Assembly (NCBI RefSeq): GCF_006125015.1
Contig: NZ_SZZN01000001.1
Span: forward strand, 3,286,001-3,350,000
DNA from: Roseovarius arcticus
Lineage (GTDB): Bacteria; Pseudomonadota; Alphaproteobacteria; Rhodobacterales; Rhodobacteraceae
Direction of reading: 5' to 3'
DNA: 64,000 nucleotides
The position numbers and the translations under genes were made by a program. The notes under the pieces are model-generated. The model did not search any database, had not been told where the DNA came from, and saw only the letters and a program-made list of their open reading frames with translations. Positions 17,830 to 27,820 of this stretch are shown piece after piece (within the stretch, counting starts at the first letter, position 1; each line of letters starts with the position of its first letter).

Positions 17830-18870
17830 ATGCATATGCCCAACGCTTTTGCCAAGGCACTGCCCCTCGCGGGGCTTTTGCTCCTGCTAGTGCCTATCCC
17901 GGCTGCTGCCGCGCCAGCTTGTTCGGGGGTGAGCACCGGTTCGACCGCGCAAAAGGACGACGCCATCGGCAATGCAGCCGATCTTTCTGCCGCGCTCAAA
18001 CGCGCGGAGGGCGGCGAGGTTTTCCTGCTCGCGGCTGGCGACTACGGCGCACTGACGCTTAAAAAGGAGTTCAGTTCTCCCATGACGATCCGCTCAGCCA
18101 ATGCCAAGGCGTCGGCTTGCTATACCGAGTTGAGGCTAAATGGTGGCGAGAATATCGTGCTCGATGGTTTGGTGTTCGACTACGCTTACACAGAAGGTGA
18201 TCGCAATTCCGCCAATAGGTTTAGCATCGTGCAGAGCCGTGCGATAACAATTACCAATTCGATCTTCGACGGGGGGGATAACCGTGGGGCTGGCAGCGGG
18301 CGCGGCCTTCGGATCAAGGACAGTTCTGCAATCGAGATAGGCAACAGCGTGTTTCGTAAATGGTGTAAGGCCCTGACCGGCGGCAACAGCAGCAATCTGA
18401 CACTCAGTGGCAACGAGTTCACCGACATCCGCTCGGACGGAATAGCGTTGGGCGGCGCCCAACGGTTGAGGATTGAGGGAAACCGCCTGCACAATTTCCG
18501 GGGCGTCGAAGGCGGTAAGGATCGCCGCGACATGGTGCAGATCATGCGTGCGAGCAACCAGCGCGGCACCAATATCGTGATCCGTGACAACATCTTTGAC
18601 ATGGGCGCGGGCGATTACGCCCAGACGATCTGGATGGGCGGCGTCGGCAAGATCGCTGGCTGCAAGAACCAGCGCGACTGGGCCATCCTAAACAATGCGA
18701 TTATTCAGGATACCTCGCCCAGCAGCCCGGGCTTTTACGACCGCGAGTTCACCTACTATACATCCGGCCGGACGAACGAATACAATGAATACCGCGTGCG
18801 GCCCGGCAGCACCATAGACCGGCTGGATGCGGGATTGACCCTGACCAAGTCCTATCCGACGCGGCGGTAA
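17830..18870 (+). CDS. Secreted beta-helix protein with internal deletion (paralogue 3)
   Basis: 346 residues. There is a Sec signal peptide (LPLAGLLLLLVPIPAAAA, cleavage near 28), then the same beta-helix family as paralogues 1 and 2. SDGIALG (202-208) and LHNF (220-223) are kept. The DHRDMIQ segment is changed to DRRDMVQ (231-237). After TIWMGG (266-271) the chain jumps directly to VGKIAGC, which corresponds to VGAIGGY at 357 in paralogue 1, so about 77 residues including YNAHTHGIS are missing in frame. The C-terminal part (WAILNNAIIQDTS, GFYDREF, DRLDAG) again matches. Loss of the putative catalytic His and a whole surface strip suggests a binding or structural role, or decay. It is more GC-rich than paralogue 1. 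Confidence 0.78.
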   Translation: MHMPNAFAKALPLAGLLLLLVPIPAAAAPACSGVSTGSTAQKDDAIGNAADLSAALKRAEGGEVFLLAAGDYGALTLKKEFSSPMTIRSANAKASACYTELRLNGGENIVLDGLVFDYAYTEGDRNSANRFSIVQSRAITITNSIFDGGDNRGAGSGRGLRIKDSSAIEIGNSVFRKWCKALTGGNSSNLTLSGNEFTDIRSDGIALGGAQRLRIEGNRLHNFRGVEGGKDRRDMVQIMRASNQRGTNIVIRDNIFDMGAGDYAQTIWMGGVGKIAGCKNQRDWAILNNAIIQDTSPSSPGFYDREFTYYTSGRTNEYNEYRVRPGSTIDRLDAGLTLTKSYPTRR

Positions 18871-18972
18871 GTGTATCCACGCAGCGGCCTTCAATTCAGC
18901 ATTTTGCCCACGCGAGACACAGTCGCGCCAACCCTTTTTTAGATCTCAATTTTCATTTGCGACCGTATCAGT

Positions 18973-20298
18973 ATGACTGAACCGGACAAAGACAGGCTCC
19001 ATTTTAGCAACCGAAAATATCGAACGCATCTGATTTTTAGCTTTCTCACCATCGCGATCCTCGTCTCCGCCGCGCTGCGACTTTGGGGAATGGAACTGCG
19101 CAGTCTGCCTGATCCCGAAACCTACGTTACCGGCATTTTTCTCGCTTTAGGATCGATCCCGCTCATCTTCTTGATCGCGCGGCGTATCTTCGGATCGACC
19201 GTCGGCGGCGTTGCCGCCCTGATGCTAACGCTTCACGGCTTTCACATTTCCTTAAGTCTAACCGCGCCCATATATGTAAGCGGGATGTTTCTGTCGCTAT
19301 TGGCGACATGGCTGCTGTTTCTCCTTATCAGGGCCCGCACACCCAGACCGTGGCTAGAAGCTGGCTACATCGCATCGGTCATAGCGGGCGCGCTCACAGC
19401 CGAGCCTTTCTGGCTACTAGTCGTAATCCATCTTTGTTGGGCGATGCTGGTTCTGCCGTGGAAGCTTGCCTTGCCAGAGGTATGGAGTCGGCAGATCGGA
19501 TTTTTCAAAGTGCCGCGGCTAATTCAGACGCAGACGATCGCGATCATTTTAGCCGCGCCTGCAATCAGTCATTCGATTTATCGGGCGCGCAAAGGGGTCG
19601 GTCAGGGTCTGTCCGATGATTTCCTGATGGAGTACTTCTCTTTCGGCTTCCTCTTTGCAAAGGACGACCTCACCATACCAACGCATCATGCCGGGGCAGT
19701 CGGGGTGTGGTTTCTCCTGGCTTTCGCGCTGATACTTCTGGTTGCCGGGCTCAAGGCGCCCAAGCGCGAGGCGCCGCTGTTCGCCCTGGGCCAGTCCCTT
19801 CCTCCTCGGCTTCCTATTATTTCCGCCGTAGTATCAACGGCGTTAATGCTCTGGCTGGCACTGATCGCCCAACGGCGCACCGAGGACGTGATTGCATTAA
19901 CCGTGCTGCCGCTCATGGCGTCAGGCATTCCAGTTCTAACCACGATCTGGCGAAATTACGTCCCGCGATTACCCTCCGGAGCACTGCATTTCGTGCAGGA
20001 GAGGGCGATATTTTTATGGCTGGTAGCTGTGGTTTCACCGCTGATTTTGTTTGCCGCATACTGCAAAGCCCCAACTCTCGCCCCAGCGTCCTTTATGATA
20101 TTCGTTCCTTATTATCTCATTCTTTGCGCGGCCGGCGCAGTCTGGATGTTCCGCCGCCGGACGTTCAGATGGATAATCATTAGCCTGACCATTATCGTTT
20201 TCGCCGCAAGTGTGCCCTATGTCACCGGCCAAGCCGAAACGCCCGACAACAACAAGGACTCTGCCCAAGCCACGCATACGACGGTGCGTGCAGACTAA
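18973..20298 (+). CDS. GT-C-like polytopic membrane protein, shortened first loop
   Basis: 441 residues with about ten to twelve hydrophobic segments. AALRLWGMELRSLPDPE, then IPLIFLIARRIFGS and LTLHGFHISLSL resemble the start of PMT/ArnT-like GT-C glycosyltransferases, which use polyprenyl-phosphate sugars. In those enzymes (compare 48530-50200: GIWYDEM ... NNHVLFT) a periplasmic loop of about 60 residues with the catalytic acidic pair separates the first two segments. Here the loop is absent. It may be inactive or have a different function. It lies 100 bp after paralogue 3 on the same strand, so the two may be co-transcribed. Confidence 0.6.
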   Translation: MTEPDKDRLHFSNRKYRTHLIFSFLTIAILVSAALRLWGMELRSLPDPETYVTGIFLALGSIPLIFLIARRIFGSTVGGVAALMLTLHGFHISLSLTAPIYVSGMFLSLLATWLLFLLIRARTPRPWLEAGYIASVIAGALTAEPFWLLVVIHLCWAMLVLPWKLALPEVWSRQIGFFKVPRLIQTQTIAIILAAPAISHSIYRARKGVGQGLSDDFLMEYFSFGFLFAKDDLTIPTHHAGAVGVWFLLAFALILLVAGLKAPKREAPLFALGQSLPPRLPIISAVVSTALMLWLALIAQRRTEDVIALTVLPLMASGIPVLTTIWRNYVPRLPSGALHFVQERAIFLWLVAVVSPLILFAAYCKAPTLAPASFMIFVPYYLILCAAGAVWMFRRRTFRWIIISLTIIVFAASVPYVTGQAETPDNNKDSAQATHTTVRAD

Positions 20299-20515
20299 AA
20301 ATCTAGTAGAATGCCTCCCCTCAACGGGCCGGAAACACACTGTCCGATAATTGTTCTTCGTGACCCAGAAATTTGTGTGTAGGCTAAAACTACGTGCTTG
20401 ATCAGATATTAGGGTCTAAGTGTTTTTTGCGAGTAACCAGAGATATGACCGGACATTTCAGAGACATGAAACAATTACCCCTCTCCATCCAACAGACTGG
20501 CGGCCAGGTGTGCCG

Positions 20516-21538
20516 ATGAGCGATCCTAAAATCCCACGGGGTGAATTCGATCCGGACGATCTGTTGCATCTGAGCGCCAAGCGCATTCTGGTGACGGGCG
20601 GTGCTGGGTTTCTGGGGTCACACCTTTGCGCGGCGCTGTTAAAGCAGGGGCACGAGGTGCTGTGCGCCGACAACTTTTTTACCGGGCGGCGCGGAAATCT
20701 GCGGCATCTTCTTGGCAATCCGCGGTTTGAGGTCATGCGCCATGACGTGACTTTTCCGCTATATGCCGAGGTGGATGAAATCTATAATCTGGCGTGCCCT
20801 GCCTCGCCATTTCATTACCAGCACGATCCGGTGCAGACGACAAAGACGGCCGTTCACGGGGCAATTAACATGCTGGGGCTGGCCAAGCGCGTCGGCGCTC
20901 GGATCTTGCAAGCCTCGACTTCGGAGATCTATGGCGATCCGCAAGTGCATCCCCAGACCGAGGATTATGTCGGCTACGTGAACCCGATCGGCAAGCGGTC
21001 TTGCTATGACGAAGGCAAGCGCTGTGCCGAGACGCTGTTTTTTGATTACCACCGCCAACATGGGATTGAGATCAAGGTGGCCCGTATCTTCAACACCTAC
21101 GGGCCGAACATGCATCCCGATGATGGCCGAGTGGTGTCCAACTTTATCATGCAGGCCTTAGCGGGTGAGCCAATCACGATCTATGGCAAAGGCGATCAAA
21201 CCCGGTCTTTCTGTTTCGTGTCCGACCTGATCGACGGGCTTATGCGCCTGATGGGTTCACCGTCTGAAGTCACCGGGCCGATCAATCTGGGCAATCCGGT
21301 GGAGCTGAGCATCCGCCAACTGGCCGAGACAATCATTCGTATGACCGGCTCGACCTCGAAGTTGGTGTTCGAGACATTGCCGCAAGATGATCCGATCAAG
21401 CGCCAGCCCGATATTACCCGGGCGCGCAATCTGCTTGACTGGACACCCAAGGTGCAGCTCGAAGAGGGGCTGGAAACTACAATAGAGTATTTCAGTAAGA
21501 TCGTCGCGGCGACACAGGGCGCCGCAGAACGGAAGTAA
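20516..21538 (+). CDS. uxs: UDP-glucuronate decarboxylase (UDP-xylose synthase), SDR family
   Basis: 340 residues, an extended SDR. The NAD-binding loop [10 protein letters not shown] is near 27-36, followed by [22 protein letters not shown], the catalytic [10 protein letters not shown], and [21 protein letters not shown]. These are diagnostic of UXS enzymes, which convert UDP-glucuronate to UDP-xylose through a UDP-4-keto intermediate. The ATG at 20516 is used because AGGTG precedes it and the protein then has normal length. A frame extending to 20420 adds unlike sequence. It is 2 bp from the following membrane-protein gene. UDP-glucuronate could come from the dehydrogenase at 44811-46178. 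It points to pentose or uronic acid in the polysaccharide. Confidence 0.88.
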   Translation: MSDPKIPRGEFDPDDLLHLSAKRILVTGGAGFLGSHLCAALLKQGHEVLCADNFFTGRRGNLRHLLGNPRFEVMRHDVTFPLYAEVDEIYNLACPASPFHYQHDPVQTTKTAVHGAINMLGLAKRVGARILQASTSEIYGDPQVHPQTEDYVGYVNPIGKRSCYDEGKRCAETLFFDYHRQHGIEIKVARIFNTYGPNMHPDDGRVVSNFIMQALAGEPITIYGKGDQTRSFCFVSDLIDGLMRLMGSPSEVTGPINLGNPVELSIRQLAETIIRMTGSTSKLVFETLPQDDPIKRQPDITRARNLLDWTPKVQLEEGLETTIEYFSKIVAATQGAAERK

Positions 21539-21540
21539 CC

Positions 21541-23055
21541 GTGAAAGATGTCTCAATTGGCCGGGCATGGCGGGCCGGACCGATACTGCTGCTAATTGCA
21601 GCCGTGATGATTTGCCTATCGGTTCTCGCGATCAATCGCGGCCCGCTCTATTATTTCGACACAGGCAGCTATTTCAAGCAAGGCAACGCAGCGCTGGCTC
21701 TAATTCTACCCGAGCGCAGGCAGGAAAAAGACCCGGCGACAGCAGGCCAGAGCGGCCAGAAAAAAGCCAAGGCCGAAGACGAGACGACCGACGGTTCACG
21801 CTCAATGGTCTATGCGCTGCTGGTTGCTGCGTTCTGGCGGATCGGAGCGCTTGGCGGAATCGCTTTGGTGAACATGACCGCTGTTTTTGCGTCTGTCTGG
21901 CTGGCCGCGCGCGTAGCCTGCCGCACGGTGCCTCTGGGCCGGAGCAGTCTACAACTCACGGCAATTCCACTCCTTGCCGCCGGGGCGACGTCGCTGCCTT
22001 TTTACATCGCCTACGTGATGCCCGACATTTTCGCGCCGGTCATGATCATCCTCCTCGCCGCCGTGGTGGCTATGGGGAGGGAAATGCGCCTGTCCGAACG
22101 GCTTGCTGCCTTTGCGCTGGCGGCCTTTGCTGTGGTTTTGCACCCGTCGCATCTGGGAATTGCGGTGCTGATGCTGCCGGTCATCATATTAGCGGCCTTG
22201 CTGCGCGTGGGCCATGGTCGGTGGTTGGCAGTCGGGTTTGCCGCCAGCCTCGTCGTCGTGGCAATTGCTGAGCGCAAGGCCTACGAATTCGCAGCAGAAA
22301 CCGTCACGAGCAAGGACGTGATCTATACCCCCTACATCACAGCGCGGCTGATTGTGGACGGCCCGGGGTTGGCGTATCTCGACGAAAATTGTGCTCGCGC
22401 GGATCTGCGACAGGATCTGGCGACCTGCGCGCTGCATGAGGCTTTGTCATGGTCGGACGATCCCTATCGCCTGACCGCGACGCATATAGTTTTTGAACGC
22501 TCTGCCCGTCTCGGATCGTTTCTGCTGATGCCCATCGAGGACCAGAAAGCCGTGGCAGCCGAACAACGCGAATTCTTCCTTCGGGTATTGGCCGACAATC
22601 CGTTTGGCATAGTCTATGCACTGATGGAAAATGCCGGGGTGCAGTTGATGATGAACAGCGTCGGGATGACGATTCCCAACACATCGGTCATCCTCAACAC
22701 AAAAGCTATGTCGGGCCTGCCAGAGGCGCAGCTTGACGTTTTGAACGGCGTGTTGAATCGGGATCAACGCTGGTTGGGCTTAGCTGATAAGGTCCATTCT
22801 GTGATCTATATCCTGTCATTCTTGATCGTCGTTGGGCTGCTAATCTGGCCCGGACGGATCCCCCCGCCACTGAATGTGTTCGTTCTTTTTCTGCTAATCG
22901 GGGTAGTGCTCAACGCGCTGGTTTGCGGGGGTGTCTCGCAACCAGCCGACCGCTACGGCGCCAGAGTGATGTGGCTGTTACCTTTTTTGGCTACCTTCCT
23001 TCTTCTTTGCCTGCCTCGACGCAAGTCACAGGCCATAACCGGAGCTCCTTCATGA
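21541..23055 (+). CDS. Uncharacterised polytopic membrane protein
   Basis: 504 residues starting at a GTG 2 bp after the previous stop. The N-terminal membrane span is followed by RGPLYYFDTGSYF, a charged loop at about 58-85 rich in Lys, Glu and Ala (ERRQEKDPATAGQSGQKKAK), then about ten further hydrophobic segments. The general plan (early periplasmic acidic loop, many spans) resembles GT-C glycosyltransferases, but I cannot assign a family. It sits between a nucleotide-sugar enzyme and a GT2 gene with a 4-bp overlap to the latter, so a role in glycan assembly or export is likely. Confidence 0.7.
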   Translation: MKDVSIGRAWRAGPILLLIAAVMICLSVLAINRGPLYYFDTGSYFKQGNAALALILPERRQEKDPATAGQSGQKKAKAEDETTDGSRSMVYALLVAAFWRIGALGGIALVNMTAVFASVWLAARVACRTVPLGRSSLQLTAIPLLAAGATSLPFYIAYVMPDIFAPVMIILLAAVVAMGREMRLSERLAAFALAAFAVVLHPSHLGIAVLMLPVIILAALLRVGHGRWLAVGFAASLVVVAIAERKAYEFAAETVTSKDVIYTPYITARLIVDGPGLAYLDENCARADLRQDLATCALHEALSWSDDPYRLTATHIVFERSARLGSFLLMPIEDQKAVAAEQREFFLRVLADNPFGIVYALMENAGVQLMMNSVGMTIPNTSVILNTKAMSGLPEAQLDVLNGVLNRDQRWLGLADKVHSVIYILSFLIVVGLLIWPGRIPPPLNVFVLFLLIGVVLNALVCGGVSQPADRYGARVMWLLPFLATFLLLCLPRRKSQAITGAPS

Positions 23056-24077
23056 CCCAGAACCCTGCGCTAACGATCAGCGTCGTGATGCCCGCCTACA
23101 ATGCCGAGCATCTGCTGGACCGTGTGCTTGCACCCTTGATGCGAATGCTAGAGGTCGGCGATGTTCAAGAGGTGCTGGTCGTGGATGACCGCTCTACCGA
23201 CAATACCGCAGCGAAGGCCCATGAAATGGGCGCGACGGTCTTGATAATGCCGGTCAATGGCGGACCGGGCGCAGCGCGCAATCTCGCCGCGCAGCAGGCC
23301 ACTGGCGATGTGCTGTGGTTCGTCGATTCTGACGTGATCGCCTTGCCCGATGGCCCCAAGTATGTGCGAAGCGCCCTTTCCGAAGACAATGTGGCCGCGG
23401 TCTTTGGCTCGTATGATGATGCACCGGATGGCCAGGCATGGTTTTCTCGCTATAAGAACTTGCTTCATCGATATCACCACCAGCGCGCGAAACGCGAGGC
23501 GCGTACCTTTTGGGCGGGATGCGGGGCGATTCGCGCCGATGTGTTCCGCGAAGTTGGCGGATTCGACGTGAAAACTTATGAAGTGCCATCGATTGAGGAT
23601 ATCGAACTGGGCTACAGGATCGCTGCGATCGGGCGACGCATCGTGGTCGAGCCACGCCTGCAAGGGAAACACCTAAAGGTCTGGACGATTCGCAATAGCC
23701 TGACCACCGATATATTCTGCCGGGCGCTGCCTTGGTCGCGGCTGATGATTTCGCGCGAAGGGCTGGGTGATGACCTCAATACCTCAGGCGCTGAGCGATT
23801 GCGGGCAGGACTTGCACTACTTCTACTTTTGTCGGTGCTGATCCTGCCGTTCCAGCCGCATTTGTGGCCGCTGACACTGCTTCTGCTAGCTTTAGCATTT
23901 GTGGCCAACCGCGATCTTGCACGCATGCTGGCGACTCATGGCGGACTATGGTTTTCCTTCAAGTGTATCCTCTACCACCAGTTCTACTATCTCTATTCGG
24001 CCAGCGTCTATGTATGGTGCTTATTCGAGTACCATCTGTTGGGGCAAAAAGAGAAACTTGGCGTCAAGCGCAACTGA
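23052..24077 (+). CDS. Glycosyltransferase family 2, membrane-associated
   Basis: 341 residues. The GT-A domain has ISVVMPAYNAEHLL, VLVVDDRSTDNT, GGPGAARNLAA and the DxD WFVDSDV. Acceptor-side FWAGCGAIRADVFREVGGFD and EDIELGYRI follow, then hydrophobic segments near 255-310 that anchor it to the membrane. The ATG overlaps the preceding stop (ATGA), so translation is coupled to the membrane protein. The longer frame from 22923 lies inside that gene and is discarded. Convergent with the FAD-dependent protein, 52 bp apart. Confidence 0.87.
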   Translation: MTQNPALTISVVMPAYNAEHLLDRVLAPLMRMLEVGDVQEVLVVDDRSTDNTAAKAHEMGATVLIMPVNGGPGAARNLAAQQATGDVLWFVDSDVIALPDGPKYVRSALSEDNVAAVFGSYDDAPDGQAWFSRYKNLLHRYHHQRAKREARTFWAGCGAIRADVFREVGGFDVKTYEVPSIEDIELGYRIAAIGRRIVVEPRLQGKHLKVWTIRNSLTTDIFCRALPWSRLMISREGLGDDLNTSGAERLRAGLALLLLLSVLILPFQPHLWPLTLLLLALAFVANRDLARMLATHGGLWFSFKCILYHQFYYLYSASVYVWCLFEYHLLGQKEKLGVKRN

Positions 24078-24129
24078 AGCGCGTCAGCAGCATTGTCCCA
24101 CGCGAACCTGTGGAAAACGCAGCCAGCGC

Positions 24130-25620
24130 TCAGAGCACGGTGCGTTTGCGGAATGGTCGTTTCCTCAAACCCTTTTTCGAGGCTTCTGCTTCAAATTCCT
24201 CGTGGTAGGAGCGCTCAATATTGACCTCCCACACGTCATGTTTCGCGCCCATGATATTCCGCGCGGCATACATAGCCGACAGCATCGAATGGTCCTGATT
24301 ATTATAGCGGTGCAGGCCATTCCGGCCGACCGTCTCAAAGTTCTCTAGCGTTTTGAGCCATCCGCTAACCGTATCAAGCGCCTCCTTGTAGGCACCGTCA
24401 TAGACGGGATAGGCCTTAGGCTGCCTGATGACAGTACCGTCGACGACGTGGCTCGCTTTGGCCAATCCGAGTTTTTCCAACTCTTCGCCGGCCAGCTTGA
24501 TCAGGTCCTCATTCGAGGACGACCACAGCCCGTCGCCCTTCTGGCAAAAATACTCCATCCCGATTGACGCGGTGCTCTGATCGGGCAGCATTTCCTTTGA
24601 CCAAGCGCGGAAGTTCTGGATGCGGCCGACTTTGACCTTGGGGCTGTGGATGTAAATCCAGTTGTCCGGGAACGGATCAGAGTGATCCAGCATCAACGTC
24701 ACGATCAGGAAATCGCGGTATTTCAGGCGGTCGGCTGCATCGACTACCTCTTGCGGGGGCGGAGGGTCAAAGGCGTGGATTAGCTCGCGCACCGCCATCG
24801 AATTGATGAAATGCTCGCCTTCCACACGCTCTGTCTTGTCGCTTTTGCCGTTCTTTTCGTCCCAGCGCTGCACATCAATCGAGGTCACGCGATTACCGTC
24901 GCGGTTCACCTTCACCACTTCCGATTGCATCTGGACGGTACCACCATTGCCTTCGACCAAATCGCGGGTCTTTTCCCACATCATGCCGGGGCCGAGGCGC
25001 GGATACTGGAATTCTTCGATCAGGCTGGCAGTATCGTTGGAACCCGAAATGGCGTTCCAAACCGCCTTAGGCAGCGACAGGTTCTTGATCCGCTGTGCCG
25101 CCCAGTCGGCGCGGATTTCCGATGGCGGAATCCCCCATACCTTCTTGGTATAGCTGCGGAAGAAATGCATATAGAGCCGCCCGCCAAAGCGATTGATGAC
25201 CCACTCCTCGAATGTGTCCTCCTGCTTCTTCGGGCGGAGCTTCCATTTGATGTAGCTGCCTATGATCCTGTAGGTCTCATAGGGGCCAATATTGCCGAGT
25301 GCGTTGAAGATGCGTAGCGGGTAGTCGTAAAACCGGTCCCGGTAATAGATGCGGCTTAGTCTGCGGACGGTGATAAAGTCATCACCCAGCACCTCGTGCC
25401 ACATGTCCTCGACCTCGCGCACCTTGGTAAAGAAGCGGTGGCCGCCAATATCGAACCGATACCCTTTGTAGGTTGCTGTCCGCGAAATGCCGCCCACCAT
25501 ATCGGATGCCTCAAAGACATGAGGGACGTGCTTGTCGCTCAGCTTTTGAAGTTCATATGCAGCCGTCAGACCCGCTGGTCCCCCGCCTATAACGACAACC
25601 GGAATATCACTTTTAGTCAC
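24130..25620 (-). CDS. FAD-dependent oxidoreductase, UDP-galactopyranose mutase/PPO-like (1)
   Basis: About 496 residues. FAD dinucleotide fold [17 protein letters not shown], then [23 protein letters not shown] and the C-terminal FAD-binding [18 protein letters not shown]. Members of this amine-oxidase superfamily group are common in glycan loci and resemble UDP-galactopyranose mutases, though the substrate is not known. The GTG start (VTKSDIP) is taken because GGAAGG lies 7 bp upstream. An in-frame ATG and an outer GTG occur 15 and 27 bp earlier. A second member is at 42397-43845. Confidence 0.8.
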   Translation of the reverse strand: MTKSDIPVVVIGGGPAGLTAAYELQKLSDKHVPHVFEASDMVGGISRTATYKGYRFDIGGHRFFTKVREVEDMWHEVLGDDFITVRRLSRIYYRDRFYDYPLRIFNALGNIGPYETYRIIGSYIKWKLRPKKQEDTFEEWVINRFGGRLYMHFFRSYTKKVWGIPPSEIRADWAAQRIKNLSLPKAVWNAISGSNDTASLIEEFQYPRLGPGMMWEKTRDLVEGNGGTVQMQSEVVKVNRDGNRVTSIDVQRWDEKNGKSDKTERVEGEHFINSMAVRELIHAFDPPPPQEVVDAADRLKYRDFLIVTLMLDHSDPFPDNWIYIHSPKVKVGRIQNFRAWSKEMLPDQSTASIGMEYFCQKGDGLWSSSNEDLIKLAGEELEKLGLAKASHVVDGTVIRQPKAYPVYDGAYKEALDTVSGWLKTLENFETVGRNGLHRYNNQDHSMLSAMYAARNIMGAKHDVWEVNIERSYHEEFEAEASKKGLRKRPFRKRTVL

Positions 25621-26238
25621 GCAAACACCTTCCATACCCTTACCCACTGTAATGGTACAGGAGATTCCAAAATAATCACAACAGATTCAGCAGAAACGTA
25701 CTGTAATCATATCTGTTCCAATCTTAAGGGTCTTGGCTTGTGCGCGCAGGTGAAATCGGGAACCGACGTGTCTCTCGCTCCTTCCGCTCAACCTTAAGTT
25801 TATTGTGATTTATTGCGCAAGCCAGTTTATCGCTATGGGCGGCGTCCCGCTAGCGGGATTAAGTCAGCGCAGTACGGTCAGGTGGCGGGATCAGAACGAA
25901 CTTGCGGGTCGAAAATTGTGCACGCACAGGCGCGAACTCACGGCGCATTGCCACTGCGGTGATGAACTGATCCGTCCGGTACGCAGCACTAGATGCCACA
26001 TTTCCAGGCCTCGCGAGGCCACATCAGCCAATTTTCTGATAGTATTAGTAGGTTTTCGCTTGGCGGTTTCGAATAATTGACATGATATATAGCAGCAGTC
26101 CGCCAGAGCGGCTTTCAAGAGCGTGCGCGAAATCCATTTTTTAGAGATTGGTATGTTTATCGTCTGATCGCATTTCCTACCCAATGATAATTTTTTATCT
26201 GCCTATCGGACTAAGTAATTTTGCAAGAAGGGATAGAC
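25621..26238. other. Intergenic region, divergent promoters expected
   Basis: About 618 bp between the FAD protein (minus) and the HAD-UbiA gene (plus). It is AT-rich near its right end (ATGATAATTTTTTATC around 26182). No supported gene, terminator or RNA was found. Small frames on both strands lack start signals. Confidence 0.45.
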
Positions 26239-27660
26239 ATGGAGACTACGGTACTCGTTGTGGATTTGGACGAAACGCTCGTCAAAACGGACATGTTGTT
26301 CGAAACCTTCTGGTCCTCGGTTTCTCGGGACTGGCGCGTGCTCTTTTCTGCCGTTTCTGCGATGTCGAAAGGACGTGCACAGCTCAAACGATTCCTTGCA
26401 CAAACAGGTGAGATCGACATTGACCGACTTCCCTATAACGAAACGGTAGTCAACTATATCCAAGATTGGCGCGCAAAAGGCGGCAAGACGGCCCTCGTGA
26501 CAGCATCCGATCAGACCCTCGCAGACCGAATCGCAACCCATCTAAATCTCTTCGACGAGGTTCACGGATCGGATGGCAGTCACAATCTGAAGGGGCGGCA
26601 CAAAGCAGAATTTTTGGCCAAACAATACGGTGAAAGAAATTTCGCCTATCTGGGCGACCACGCGGCCGATCTGCCTGTTTGGGAGCGGGCCTCAAAGGCT
26701 GTCACATTAGACGTGTCCGGCGCGGTCAGTGCGAAAGTAGACGAACTGGACATCACGGCCGAGCATCTGACGTCGCGCTCACAGTCGATCAAGCCATATC
26801 TGAAAGAGTTGCGCCCGCAGCAATGGCTGAAAAATCTGCTGATATTGATTCCGATGCTGGCCGGACACCAGATCGAGGCAGAGACCATCTTGCAAAGCGC
26901 CCTCGCTTTCGTAGCGTTCTGCGCTGTCGCATCCAGCGTTTATGTCTTGAACGACCTTCTGGATCTCTCTGCGGACCGGGCCCACCCGACCAAACGCCAC
27001 CGGCCCTTCGCATCCGGCGCAATCCCCATGGCGCACAGTATCTGGCTCGCGCTGGGACCGCTGGCTCTTGGATTGATCATTGCGGCATTTCTTGGCGTGC
27101 AATTCCTTGCTGTCATGCTTGTCTATTACGCTTTGACCTTCGCGTATTCCATGTGGCTAAAGCGGATCGTAATCATCGACATCTGCGTGCTGGCAGGGCT
27201 GTACACGTTGCGAATCTTTGCCGGCAGCGCCGCAACATCAATTACAATATCCGATTGGCTGCTTGAGTTTTCGCTGTTCTTCTTCCTCGCACTCGCAACG
27301 GTGAAGAGGCACGCAGAACTTGTCGATTGCGCGGCATCGGGAAAAACGACGGCGGCGGGGCGGGGGTATCATGTCGACGATCTTCCGGTTGTCAGCCAGC
27401 TTGGAACCGCCGCCGGGCTTGTTTCCGTAATGGTTCTGGCGCTTTATTTTCATTCACCAAAGGTGGCGGAAGACTATTCAAGTCCAGCAATTCTATGGGG
27501 AAGCTCAGTTGTGCTGATCTATTGGCTCGCTCGCGTGCAAATGGTCACTCACCGGGGCGGCATGACGGATGATCCGATCGTCTTTGCGATAAAGGACCGT
27601 GTCAGTTGGCTTTGCCTTTTTGCGATCATCGGGTTCGTCGTAGGCGCCCTTTATATCTGA
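26239..27660 (+). CDS. HAD phosphatase-UbiA prenyltransferase fusion
   Basis: 473 residues. Residues 1-180 form a HAD domain: nucleophile motif VVDLDETLV (D9, D11), TAS at 88-90, and GDHAADLPVW with acidic residues at 140/144. Residues 190-473 are a UbiA-type membrane transferase: NDLLDLSADR (238-247) with KRHRP, and the second acidic motif in GYHVDD (376-381), over eight to nine spans. Rv3806c-like members transfer phosphoribose to decaprenyl phosphate, and the HAD part could remove the 5-phosphate to give a polyprenyl-phosphate sugar. This is inferred from family knowledge. AGAAGGGA precedes the ATG. It is followed after 160 bp by an SDR gene and then a FAD/GMC oxidoreductase. Confidence 0.85.
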   Translation: METTVLVVDLDETLVKTDMLFETFWSSVSRDWRVLFSAVSAMSKGRAQLKRFLAQTGEIDIDRLPYNETVVNYIQDWRAKGGKTALVTASDQTLADRIATHLNLFDEVHGSDGSHNLKGRHKAEFLAKQYGERNFAYLGDHAADLPVWERASKAVTLDVSGAVSAKVDELDITAEHLTSRSQSIKPYLKELRPQQWLKNLLILIPMLAGHQIEAETILQSALAFVAFCAVASSVYVLNDLLDLSADRAHPTKRHRPFASGAIPMAHSIWLALGPLALGLIIAAFLGVQFLAVMLVYYALTFAYSMWLKRIVIIDICVLAGLYTLRIFAGSAATSITISDWLLEFSLFFFLALATVKRHAELVDCAASGKTTAAGRGYHVDDLPVVSQLGTAAGLVSVMVLALYFHSPKVAEDYSSPAILWGSSVVLIYWLARVQMVTHRGGMTDDPIVFAIKDRVSWLCLFAIIGFVVGALYI

Positions 27661-27820
27661 CGGCGACGCAGTTACCGTCGTGCAATACGTGAAATTTCGA
27701 CGCTGAAATATTTTTCGGTTTTACGCAATTCAACTCAGTGCGTAGCGGTGTTGGCCGAACTCTACGCGCCATGCTATACGTCGGCAGATTGAGTATTCCA
27801 GTTACGCTTTGTGAGGATTT

